Below are positions 1 to 9,439 of a stretch of DNA of 64,000 nucleotides, in pieces. Source of the DNA: Picochlorum sp. 'celeri'. Its lineage: Eukaryota > Chlorophyta > Trebouxiophyceae. The notes beneath the pieces were generated by a model, which did no database searches, was not told the DNA's origin, and saw only the letters and a list, made by a program, of their open reading frames with translations. Both the position numbers and the translations under genes were made by a program. The number at the start of each line of letters is the position of its first letter. Position 1 is the stretch's first letter. The DNA lies in the NCBI GenBank assembly GCA_010909725.1, contig JAACMV010000003.1, positions 1,054,001 to 1,118,000 of the forward strand. Reading direction: 5' to 3'.

Positions 1-497
1 TTCATTGGCTTTCCACTGTGAGTGCTCCTGTGTGGATCGACATGCACCCCATATCCCTTCGAATAATTCCTCAAGCACGCGATAATATCTTCTTTATGGA
101 CCATTGGGAGCAAGGGACTCAACTGTGCGTAATCACCGCCATCAAAGTTGAGGGCTTCGCACGAAGGCCCCTTGCACTTGAGAGCCATGATATCGTGGCT
201 TCTTGCAGCCAACAACTCTGACTCAAATCCCCCAAGGTATATCTGTTTCTTACTCTCCCAAATATGCGCTTCATATCTCTGCGTCCTCTTGTGCTTTGTC
301 ACACCCCTAAATTTCTTCAATCCCCTCATCCTCAAAATATCTGCCGCCACATGGCCCACCATTTCCTTCTTCAATGTCTCCGAAAACATCGCTTCAACGA
401 TGCCCTGGAACTTTTCAAATGCAGTTGGAGTATCACCAATCATCTCGCTCTGAGGCTCCATCATATTCCCAAACGCAGACAAGCTCTCCCACGTCAT
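1..497 (-). CDS. AP2-domain transcription factor, N-terminal part (runs off left edge)
   Basis: The minus strand is open from an ATG at 497 to the window edge (165 residues plus two bases); no stop is visible, so the gene continues to the left. Residues about 61-123 form an AP2 DNA-binding domain. It shows RGVTKHKRTQRYEAHIW, then YLGGF, an AAR helix and a DIMALKCKG stretch, the order seen in AINTEGUMENTA-class AP2 domains of plants and algae. Proteins of this family bind DNA in the nucleus as transcription regulators, often through two tandem AP2 domains; a second one may lie outside the window. The 60 residues before the domain are Met/Glu-rich and unremarkable. An in-frame stop lies about 33 codons upstream of the chosen ATG, so either this is the start or a further 5' exon is spliced on. 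The family call is firm; target genes cannot be inferred. Confidence 0.85.
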   Translation of the reverse strand, partial: MTWESLSAFGNMMEPQSEMIGDTPTAFEKFQGIVEAMFSETLKKEMVGHVAADILRMRGLKKFRGVTKHKRTQRYEAHIWESKKQIYLGGFESELLAARSHDIMALKCKGPSCEALNFDGGDYAQLSPLLPMVHKEDIIACLRNYSKGYGVHVDPHRSTHSGKPM

Positions 498-1528
498 GGG
501 TACAGAAGCGTACACACACAAGTGTCTTGAAATATTGTAGACTTTACCACTCGTCGAGTATCTTCTCCAAATCTAGAAACAGAATAGACTCTGTACTGAT
601 TGGTGGTGTATTGTTGATATCTCTGCACAACACTCGAAAGTCAGAATCCCATGAACAGGAAGGAGTGACGTGTCTTCCCACCAAAAGTACCGCCCACAAA
701 CGGTTGCACCACACATCGTAGTATACCCAAACCTCCCCAAAACCACATATAATAGTCTATGTATGTATCATATTAATATGCTATGCCCAACCCAACCCAA
801 GCATGACCATGGCAACGCGGAGTCGGTCGATTCGAATCGAATCGAATCGAACAATCCACACACTGCTCTCACCAACCCTACCACGACAGAGCCACACAAA
901 CGGTATATATTCGTATTACCAACGTACTTTTTCAGAAATGAAACGAAATTACACCTATGAAAATGAAATGAATCTTTTTCGACTGGATTTTGCGGACACG
1001 GTTGCTACTCTACCACGGTAGTACCGACACCATCATCATGTTACGACCATGTACCGTCAGAGGATGCGCTTGACCGAAGCATAGTCTGTAGCCACATCAG
1101 ACCTGTGACTCAGCGAATCTGGACAAAGGGCGCCTAATTTTGCGGTGGACACGAAGCACCCCTAGAATGTACCTTGGGACCCAACACAAAGACAGTAAGG
1201 AGCTCTGTAATCACATATGACAAGCATAATACTGCATATATGTGACCAGTAGGACCAAATCTGTCACGAATGGGCATATTTTGAATGGAAAACATAGTGT
1301 CCGATCCAAGAGGATGTTTGATGGGGAGATTGACAGGGTGACACATGGATGTGATCCCTCATGGCTCATGGGTACTCTATGGAGAACAAGGCGACTGCAT
1401 GGGTACAATATTTCTTAGTTTGTTGTAGAATCGTCGTTTTATTCCTACATAAAACAGTCGAATCGATTCGCATCGCATATCGTTGACACGCATCGTAATA
1501 ATTTCCGGGTGCATACACAAACGGCAAG
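498..1528. promoter_or_regulatory. Divergent intergenic region between AP2 factor and eEF2
   Basis: About 1 kb separates the divergent AP2 and eEF2 starts and must hold both promoters. I find no convincing coding frame in it: the short open frames on either strand have no recognisable product. A GAATC-type tandem repeat lies at 827-850, and a related 12-bp palindrome, CGAATCGATTCG, at 1459-1470, about 60 bp before the eEF2 ATG. No clear TATA element was identified for eEF2. Confidence 0.5.
827..850. repeat. Short tandem 5-mer repeat (AATCG)
   Basis: The stretch tcgattcgaatcgaatcgaa and its continuation is a tandem run of a 5-bp unit and is nearly palindromic. The same core (CGAATCGATTCG) reappears at 1459-1470 close to the eEF2 start. 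Whether this is a binding site or a chance microsatellite cannot be told from one window. Confidence 0.6.
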
Positions 1529-4395
1529 ATGGTCAAGTTTACGATTGATGAGATCCGGTACGTAATTAGCTCAAGCTATTTTGATAGAGCATGGGGACTG
1601 CAATGGATCATACGCGGAGACTCGGTAGGCGAGATTGGCGCATGAGATGCCGTTGGTCGAGGTGCTCGGGAGCGTATGAGGGGGTTACACGCATACGAAT
1701 GGTTCCATATATTGATTATTTTTATCATATGGTCTTGGGTACTGCGGGGTGTTGGGAAAGAATGGGTATTGAGGAGGAATCCGTAGAGTGCCGCCGACGG
1801 CGGTCACTCTTGGTGGCTCCTGGTGGTTCTACAGTCGATCACATGCTTGATCATGGTCTGGACTGATATGATGTTTGTGAATGCAGTGCTCTCATGGACA
1901 AGAAGGATAATATCCGTAATATGTCCGTGATTGCTCACGTTGATCACGGAAAGTCCACATTGACGGATTCTCTTGTTGCTGCTGCGGGAATTATTGCCGT
2001 AGAGTCTGCTGGTGATCAGCGTTTGACTGATACTCGTGCTGATGAGCAGGAGCGTGGTATTACCATCAAGTCTACTGGTATTTCTCTGTACTATGTTATG
2101 GAGGAGGAGAAGCTCGATGGTTTCACAAAGAATCGCGAGGGAAACCATTTCTTGGTCAACTTGATTGATTCTCCAGGGCACGTCGATTTCTCCTCAGAAG
2201 TGACTGCTGCTCTTCGTATTACTGATGGAGCTCTCGTTGTCGTCGATTGCATTGAGGGAGTGTGCGTGCAGACCGAGACTGTGTTGCGTCAGGCTCTTGG
2301 TGAGCGTATCAAGCCAGTGTTGACCATCAACAAGATTGATCGTTGCTTCTTGGAATTGATGCTCGACCCAGAGGATGCTTTCACGTCTTTCAGACGTGTG
2401 ATTGAGAATGCCAATGTTGTTATGGCTACCTATGCTGACGAGGCTCTCGGAGACACTCAGGTGTACCCAGAGGCTGGAACTGTATGCTTCTCTGCTGGTC
2501 TTCACGGATGGGGATTCACTTTGACTGTGTTCGCTGACTTGTACGCCAAGAAGTTCGGAACAGACAGAAAGAAGATGATGGAGAAGCTTTGGGGAGATAA
2601 CTTCTTTGATCCAACAACCAAGAAGTGGACCAAGAAGCACACTGGAGCTGCCACCTGCAAGCGTGGTTTCTGCCAGTTCATTTATGAGCCAATCCGTACT
2701 GTGATTGATGCCGCCATGAATGATGAGAGAGAGAAGCTCTTCTCACTTTTGGAGAAGCTCGAGGTGCTCAAGCTCCTCAAGCCAGAGGACAAGGAATTGA
2801 TGGGAAAGCCATTGATGAAGCGTGTTATGCAGTCCTGGCTCCCAGCCCACGAAGCTCTTTTGGAAATGATGATCTGGCACTTGCCATCCCCAGCCATGGC
2901 ACAGAAGTATCGTGTTGATGTGTTGTATGAGGGACCTCTTGATGATGTGTATGCCACTGGTATCAGAAACTGTGACCCAGATGGTCCAATGATGATGTAC
3001 ATCTCCAAGATGATTCCAGCCTCTGATAAGGGACGTTTCTATGCCTTCGGACGTGTGTTCTCTGGAAAGATCGCCACTGGACGTAAGGTTCGTATTATGG
3101 GACCAAACTATGTCCCAGGATCCAAGAAGGATCTCTTCATCAAGACAGTGCAGCGTACTGTACTCTGCATGGGTCGCAGACAGGATGCTGTCGAGGATGT
3201 GCCATGCGGAAACACTGTGGCTCTGGTCGGTTTGGATCAGTTCATTACCAAGAATGCTACACTTGCTGAGGAGAAGTCTGATGATGCTCACACCATCAAG
3301 GCCATGAAGTTCTCTGTGTCCCCAGTCGTGCGTGTTGCTGTTGAGCCAAAGCAGGCCTCAGATCTTCCAAAGTTGGTCGAAGGTTTGAAGAGATTGGCCA
3401 AGTCTGATCCTATGGTTCAGTGCCAGATTGAGGAGACTGGTGAGCATATTATTGCCGGAGCTGGTGAGCTTCACTTGGAGATTTGCCTCAAGGATCTCCA
3501 GGAGGACTTCATGGGAGGAGCTCAGATTAGAGTGTCCCCACCAGTTGTGTCTTTCCGTGAGACAGTGAATGCTACATCTGACCACGTTGTCATGTCCAAG
3601 TCGCCAAACAAGCATAACCGTATCTATCTCCAGGCTCGTCCAATGGAGGAGGGTCTTGCAGAGGCTATTGACGAAGGAAAGATTGGTCCACGTGATGATC
3701 CAAAGGTTCGTGGAAAGATCATGTCTGAGGAATTCGGATGGGATAAGGATATGGCCAAGAAGATTTGGTGCTTCGGTCCTGACACCACCGGTCCAAACTT
3801 GATGAGTGATATTGCCAAGGGAGTTCAGTACCTCAATGAGATCAAGGACTCTTGCGTTGCTGCCTTCCAGTGGGCCACTAAGGAGGGTGTGTTGGCCGAA
3901 GAAAACATGAGAGGAGCAATCTTTGAGATTTGCGATGTGGTTCTCCATGCTGATGCCATCCATCGTGGAGGAGGTCAGATCATCCCAACATGCCGCCGTG
4001 CCATGTATGCTGCCCAGCTCACAGCCGAGCCAAAGATTATGGAACCAGTGTACCTCGTGGAAATCCAGTGCCCAGAGCAGGCAATTGGAGGAGTGTACAA
4101 TGTGCTTAACCAGAAGCGTGGAGAAGTGTTCGAGTCCATCCAGCGTCCAGGAACACCAATTTTCAACTTGAAGGCATACTTGCCAGTCATTGAGTCATTC
4201 GGTTTCGATTCTCAGTTACGTGCACAGACTGCTGGACAGGCTTTCCCACAGTGCGTGTTCGATCATTGGGAGCTCATGACTGCCAATCCTCTCGAGGAGG
4301 GATCCCAGGCCAATGAGATTATTTTGGATATTCGTAAGAGAAAGGGTCTCAAGGAGAATCCATCCCCTCTCAACGAGTACGAAGACAAGCTCTAA
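1529..4395 (+). CDS. EEF2: Translation elongation factor 2 (eEF2)
   Basis: This is the cytosolic GTPase that translocates peptidyl-tRNA on the 80S ribosome. Two exons are inferred. A 29-nt first exon (1529-1557) encodes MVKFTIDEI and the start of an Arg codon. An intron follows (1558-1886, GTACGT...TGCAG), and exon 2 runs 1887-4395. The join gives the family-typical IRALMDKK and a protein of 845 residues, the usual length. The G1 motif AHVDHGKST follows immediately, with DSPGHVDF (G3) and NKIDR (G4) further on. The diphthamide target His is about residue 702 within [14 protein letters not shown]. Codon use is strongly biased (CCA, GGA, TCC, AAG), as expected for a highly expressed gene. Starting at the in-frame ATG at 1894 would lose the conserved first 12 residues, so the tiny exon is preferred. 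A TGTAA element follows the stop. Confidence 0.97.
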
Positions 4396-4426
4396 ATGTG
4401 TCGATTATATTTTTGTTTGCACAGAA

Positions 4427-4431
4427 TGTAA
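4427..4431 (+). terminator. TGTAA polyadenylation-type signal after eEF2
   Basis: TGTAA lies 32 bp after the eEF2 stop. TGTAA is the usual poly(A) signal of chlorophyte algae. Similar elements occur after the MFS transporter (20279-20283), the CHRD-like gene (21599-21603) and psbTn (28505-28509). The repetition supports a green-alga origin. Confidence 0.55.
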
Positions 4432-4479
4432 ATGCAAATTATCCTTACACCTTGAACTATATATATTTGGTTATATTGT

Positions 4480-5283
4480 TCAACTCTTTTCCTTCTTCTT
4501 CTTCTTCTTCTTCTCCTTTTTTTCCTTCTTTTCTTTCTTTTCTTTCTTCTTCTTCTCGCCCTTGAGCCGCTTTTCTGACACCGCAGACTCCACAACATCA
4601 CTACCTCGCCGCTTCTTGCTCCCCACCACAGCACTACCATACTTTTTGACAAACTCTACATTCCCAGTGCCACCAACTCCCGCTGGCAAAGAACCTACTA
4701 TCGTAACATAACCTCCCCCATGCTTGTCCACCCTCTCAACAAGAAATCGCACCCTATCCCCAACCGATATACTATGCTCGCTGCTACTCTGACTCTTCCA
4801 GCACTGCCCAAACACCGAATAGGTAAAGTCTGGACGAATACTCCCTATTTGTATCACACAGTTGAGATAATCGAATGCCAAAAGTCCAATAAAGGTATCA
4901 GACATCTCCGTCACCTTGCCCACCAACAGCATACCAGGCCTTGGCCTCAGCAGTGTCATGGACACAGAAACAGGCACATGACACAATGGAAAATACGGAC
5001 TCACAGCCCCAGTCTTTGACAATCTCTTCACATCAGAGTATGCTACAGGAATCCCGTCTAAGTTCTCGTTATACCGCAGTAAGAGAGAATTAATATGTTC
5101 TTCAACCCCAAGGTGAACGTCCAACAACGACGAAGGATGCAAATGGATATGAAGGAGCGCCCGTGTTTTCTCAATTGGAGATGCATCTAAAATTGATGGA
5201 TTCTTTCCTCCACTGCCGCTGGCATTGCCCTGCCGCTGTCCTCCACCGTGCTTGCTCATGGCATGAGAATCTACCAAGGCCAT
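4480..5283 (-). CDS. RNA polymerase I subunit RPA43-like protein
   Basis: A 267-residue protein is called from the first ATG at 5283; the frame extends further upstream only through a GTG codon. The middle resembles the RPA43/RPB7 family. A tip-domain segment (HPSSLLDVHLGVEEHINSLL, then GIPVAYSDVK) is followed by an OB-fold-like part (RPRPGMLLVGKVTEM, FIGLLAFDYLN). In Pol I this subunit pairs with RPA14 to form the stalk that contacts the initiation factor Rrn3 in the nucleolus. The C-terminus is an extreme Lys/Glu tail of about 25 residues encoded by a pure polypyrimidine tract on the plus strand; basic nucleolar tails are common in RPA43 proteins. The stop lies 85 bp from the convergent eEF2 stop. 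Other RPB7-like subunits are less likely because of the lysine tail and the motif spacing. Confidence 0.7.
   Translation of the reverse strand: MALVDSHAMSKHGGGQRQGNASGSGGKNPSILDASPIEKTRALLHIHLHPSSLLDVHLGVEEHINSLLLRYNENLDGIPVAYSDVKRLSKTGAVSPYFPLCHVPVSVSMTLLRPRPGMLLVGKVTEMSDTFIGLLAFDYLNCVIQIGSIRPDFTYSVFGQCWKSQSSSEHSISVGDRVRFLVERVDKHGGGYVTIVGSLPAGVGGTGNVEFVKKYGSAVVGSKKRRGSDVVESAVSEKRLKGEKKKKEKKEKKEKKEKKKKKKKEKS
4484..4557. repeat. 74-nt uninterrupted pyrimidine tract inside coding sequence
   Basis: Only C and T occur on the plus strand across this stretch, mainly CTT units. On the coding strand this is a polypurine run that encodes the Lys/Glu tail of the RPA43-like protein. Such tracts are prone to slippage and to triplex formation; tail length may therefore vary between strains. 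Confidence 0.85.
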
Positions 5284-5503
5284 GATCCCATCTCTCACAC
5301 GCGTAAACACTGATATATTGATTTTTTACTGGAGAATATTCAAGTTGAAGGGCATATAGATGGAGGATGGCGCCACATAATGGCATGCATGCATGCATTG
5401 TTCCATCACCCCACCCCTGAGATTGGGCATCTGATGTCTGTTGCCGAGAATTCCTCCCGAATAATCAAAATTAAGTAAAACCCACTACTATTTATTGATA
5501 AAT

Positions 5504-5839
5504 ATGGCAGAAGAGAGTGCTCCAGTGTCTATTGGGTACAAGACATTTGCAAACGACGACGAATGCCGGGCGTATTTCAGGCATATTCTTACGAGTTATA
5601 GGCGGCATCAGGATTTAAATGACTATGAGAAGCATAATGTGATAGATTTGATTGAGAAGGGGCATCCTCAGGCGGAGAGAAAGATGAGTGGGGGTGTCAA
5701 GGCTATTCAGGTTCGTGAGAAGCGAGTGGACGGGCGTTCGTCGAAATGCTTTCACTTGATTCGGGAGAATGGGGATTTAGAGGATGTGTCGTACGTTAAA
5801 TGTGTAGAGAATTTGTTTGGTGTAGCAAAATCTTCCTAA
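5504..5839 (+). CDS. DCL-domain (DUF3223) small protein
   Basis: A 111-residue protein starts at the ATG at 5504; an upstream in-frame TTG was not used. Almost the whole length is one DCL (defective chloroplasts and leaves) domain. It contains NDDECRAYFRHILTSYRRHQ, then DYEKHNVIDLIEKGHPQAERKM, then GVKAIQVRE and a C-terminal SSKCFHLIRENG...FSYVKC-like segment. In plants the domain occurs in plastid DCL proteins needed for plastid rRNA processing, and at the C-terminus of Pol IV/V largest subunits. No obvious transit peptide precedes the domain here, so location is open; a nuclear or nucleolar role is possible. The gene is divergent from RPA43 with about 220 bp between starts. Confidence 0.85.
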   Translation: MAEESAPVSIGYKTFANDDECRAYFRHILTSYRRHQDLNDYEKHNVIDLIEKGHPQAERKMSGGVKAIQVREKRVDGRSSKCFHLIRENGDLEDVSYVKCVENLFGVAKSS

Positions 5840-6051
5840 TGTAAGACATGGTAGATCAATGCCCAGCAATGGCGCTGGTTTTGATTGTTTCAACTATTGA
5901 GAAGACTCAAGACTTCTTCTTGTTTTCATAAAAGAGACTGACTCATTATGCAATGCGTGAAATGCATCCACTATACTGCGTATGTGCTGTACACTACCTG
6001 CATCAAAAAATAAGTAAAAAGACATAAAACACCAACAAGATGTGGACTCTG

Positions 6052-7666
6052 TCACGCAAACTCCCACAGTCTCACAGAGTGATCCCACCCTGTGGTCATG
6101 AGAGTATCTTCGTGCATCATTGCACGGCATACACGGTCCTCATGCTGTCCAATTGTGTACAATCGTTTCATCATTCGACAATCTAGGACATATACTGATT
6201 TGTCCATCGAACCCACCGCCATGTGCCATCCATTGCCACGCAAGGCGACACCGGTGACTGGATAAATATTCCCTGGGCCATGCGCTGAGACATTAATCTG
6301 TCCCACCGATGTCCCGGTTCGGGTGTCCCATTTCCTACAGAATCCATCTGTTGAGGTTGACATGGCTACGTTGAGAAAAGGGTCTAGAGGCTTCACATTC
6401 CAGATCCATCCAGCATGGCCCTCCATCCTGGATGTGATGACATTATGCTGCATATCCCACACCTTGACTCGCATGTCATTTCCTCCAGTGACCATGATAT
6501 CACATGCTTCGGACATTGTTAAAGCAGACACAGGCTTGCGTTTGACTCTGCTAGTCGTATTATTCTCCGTCACAAGGAGTTCAACATCATCGTACAGTTC
6601 TGCACTAGGACTCAATGTGGCCTCCTTACCTTGATTGGCTTCTTCTCCGTCTTCTTCGACATTTAGAGAACAATTTGTAATCCACTCGGGTAGTGAGTAC
6701 AATCGCACTGCACCATCGAGGGACGGGATTGCCAATATGCGGGAGTTCTTATCCACAAATGTCTTGGCACACGGTGCCTCTTGTCCCAAGCATTCCAAGA
6801 CAGGGTAAAAGCTGTACGTCGAACCTCCAGAATTCACATCATTCTTTACAGAAAATGATCTTTGGAGACAGTCATCGTCTTCCTCTCGCTCTCGTTTACC
6901 ACTACTGCTACTAGGTCGCTCATCCATTGATTCCTCATGCACCACCTCTCTTGCTCTCACAATATGCACTCCCGACTCAAAAGTTGTGCACGCAATTTGC
7001 GGTGTCCCATAGAGTTGATATAAACTTAAAATCCCCGATTTTGTCACTTCCTCCTTCGTGTCAACTTGAACAGACGTTGACCTGTCCTCCAATGAATTTG
7101 CTACTTTTGAAGGTGTTGTCCCTCTGGACGGCAACCACATCTTGATCTCACCTCGAGACGACGTATCCAAGTATGCGCCAGTAACAATAGTTCCAGGCCG
7201 GAACGGTGTATCCAAAAACGTCGCAGCATACACCGTCCCAGCATGACCGGTGAGTACTACAGCCTCTTTACTCAGCTTCCCAGTCCGCCAACAATACTCT
7301 CGATGTGCCCGGTCCATATACTCCGAGTACCATGCCACTCGTTTATTCCTTCTTTGTTTTCGGCTCGTCACGCGCTGCGCATAGTACGGGAAATCGTTTC
7401 GGAATGACGACCTGCAGTACAAAAATAATCAGCATGTAAGAGCACACGCAACAAAGCAGGACTGTCACACACACTCTACCATACAGCGCAGACAACACGT
7501 ACTCCCAAACAGAATCATTCTTCACAATCTCCCTGAACGATTTGCTCGCCAACTGCACGTTCACCAACGTGGTGGCATCCAAATATCCAAACACCTTGGC
7601 CAAAGCTGCTCTGTCCCACTGGAGCTCACGAGGATGGGATTCCCCTGAGCTTGAAATTTTATTCAT
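6052..7666 (-). CDS. F-box/WD40-repeat protein
   Basis: Two exons are inferred on the minus strand: 7666-7473 and 7411-6052, joined across a 62-nt intron (GTGTGT...CTGCAG). This gives 517 residues. The N-terminus carries an F-box (WDRAALAKVFGYLDA, then ASKSFREIVKNDSVWE), which in this family binds Skp1 in SCF ubiquitin ligases. WD40 repeats fill the rest. Clear examples are TGHAGTVYAATFL near the junction and, in the C-terminal third, VTGGNDMRVKVWD, EGHAGWIWNVK, STSTDGFCRKWD and TTGWDHSVRLWEF ending the protein. The middle has an acidic low-complexity insert (RPSSSSGKREREEDDD). It is probably a substrate receptor; the target is unknown. Without splicing, the first exon would read through into a short unrelated tail. 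Confidence 0.85.
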
Positions 7667-8199
7667 GGTACTTTTATTGGAAAATGTGTACTATTCAAAC
7701 AAATATAACAGGGCTAGACGCCCGAAGAGTGGACGTTAGTCGAAGAAACTAGTTTGTCGACACTATAGGGTACACAACCTCCTAGCTCCATACATCTGTG
7801 TGTTTCAGAATTAGTCTGACATTTAAAAACAACACATTTGGAAAGATGGAATATTAACACCTATGCAGTGTGATTGGAAAATCTTGTTGGATTCGTGAAC
7901 GACAGAATTATCGTCTTGTTTTATTGTATCTTTTAAGGAGAGTCCGAGATCAACTCAAATCCATGCTTGTCAGCTCACTTTTTATCAATGTTGATACGGT
8001 TCACGTATGCGTGAAGATAAAAGAGTGCCTGTGGGGGTACTGAGAGGACATGAAGCGGATCCGCAGTGCGGGGCATTGCATGATTCTCAACAGCACGGTC
8101 TCGTTTTGATTTCTGGGTGGGTTATTGTCGCCATATCGACCAATACTCGCATCTATATATGCGTTTATTAACATATAGATATAATTCATTGCTGTAGGG
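7667..8199. promoter_or_regulatory. Divergent intergenic region, F-box gene / GNB1L-like gene
   Basis: The two flanking genes diverge from this 533-bp stretch. I find no open frame with protein-like sequence and no strong repeat. AT-rich blocks lie near 7840-7990. It presumably holds both promoters. Confidence 0.4.
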
Positions 8200-9290
8200 A
8201 TGCTGGGGGCACTGTGTGTGTTTGGAGCTGCACATCCTTTCGCTGCCTGTGGTCTCAGAGGTGCGTTAGTGTAGATGGGACTGTCTTTTGCAGTATGGGC
8301 CCGTTTTTACAAATTGCTCCCGGTACAGACTAATACCCATCATCCGGATACCATGTATATATCTGTGTATCGAATGAAGAATCATGGCCTGTCTCTCTCA
8401 GCTCTTTTTCTTACGTTGTGGATTGCAGAGTTCATGATGTTGGGGCAGGTGTGATTCAGGTGGTTGTAGTGCCAAAAGAGACATCCAGGCCGGACAATGG
8501 TTGTACTTCAACGCGTGGAGATGTCGTGGTGACTCAGAGCAGAGCAGGGCATGTGTATGTGTGGAGAATTGTGTGGGAAGAGAAGAGGTTTGAGTGTCTT
8601 GAGAGATTCTCTGAGAATAGTGTTTTTAGTTTCACCAAATGCAGTGTGCTCAAGCCAAGCACGCATTCGTTACATACACTCATGGCATGTATCGGTGTTC
8701 ACGAATCTATTGTGGTGGTGCGATGTGCAATGTGCAGCCATATAGAGTGTACATTTGATGCCAGAACACTGGCAGGAACAAACCATGGCATGTGCACAGC
8801 CGTGGCAGCACACCATGATGCATTGTCAGGAGATGTAGTTGTCTTTGCTGGGTATGAGGATGGGAGTCTATTATTGTGGTCAACATCATCCCCAAAATGT
8901 CCGACATACGTACTGGATAAGATTCACAAGAGCCCAATTTTGTCAATCAGCACCATGCCATGCATGCACCGTGGTGTAACAGGATCAGCAGAGGATAGTT
9001 TGCTGCAACTGTTCACGTATGGTGAAGAGGGGATTTCTATCGAAAAATCTCTTTCTATAAAAGACTCTGGGGTGGATCACGTGGTTTTTCGAGGGGATGG
9101 AAAATATATAGCTGCTGCATGCTGGGATGGGAGAGTCCGCATCTTTCATACATCTCGGGGGAAACTTGTTGATATATTTAAGTATCATTCTAGTGGTGCG
9201 ACATTCGTATGTTTTAGTGATTCAACACATCCTTGTATCATCTGTGTTGGATCAAGAGATGGGACAATCTCGATATGGAGCATACCATAA
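8200..9290 (+). CDS. WD40 protein of the GNB1L / ASTRA-associated ASA1 family
   Basis: Two exons are inferred: 8200-8264 and 8429-9290, giving 308 residues, with donor GTTAGT and acceptor TTGCAG. An alternative, donor GTGCGT at 8261 with exon 2 from 8431, is also in frame and would give 306 residues. WD-like units include SRAGHVYVWRIVWE, then AGYEDGSLLLWST, AAACWDGRVRIFHTSRG and a terminal GSRDGTISIWSIP. The order 'GYEDGS' then 'WDGRVRIF' then a final 'RDG.ISIWS' matches human GNB1L and yeast Asa1. Those proteins work with the Tel2-Tti1-Tti2 (TTT/ASTRA) complex in stability of PIKK kinases. Length is close to the family's. Another single-domain WD40 protein cannot be fully excluded. Confidence 0.7.
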
Positions 9291-9439
9291 GGCAAGGAGT
9301 GCTTCAAATCCGATCAGACATGCATGGTCTTCATGCACGCAGACAGGTGCTGCATGGGAGTCGTCCCGGGATTGAATCCAAACTCATACATATCTTGTTG
9401 CATAGCCATTTTTGTTTTGTTTCAAATTTAATTATTTAT

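Noticed and set aside
18..1021. Chain of plus-strand open frames at the left edge
   Set aside because: They are shadows of the minus-strand AP2 gene and its upstream region; none shows a family signature.
3358..3963. Long open frame antisense to eEF2
   Set aside because: It is a by-product of the strong codon bias of eEF2; the protein sequence has no recognisable domain.
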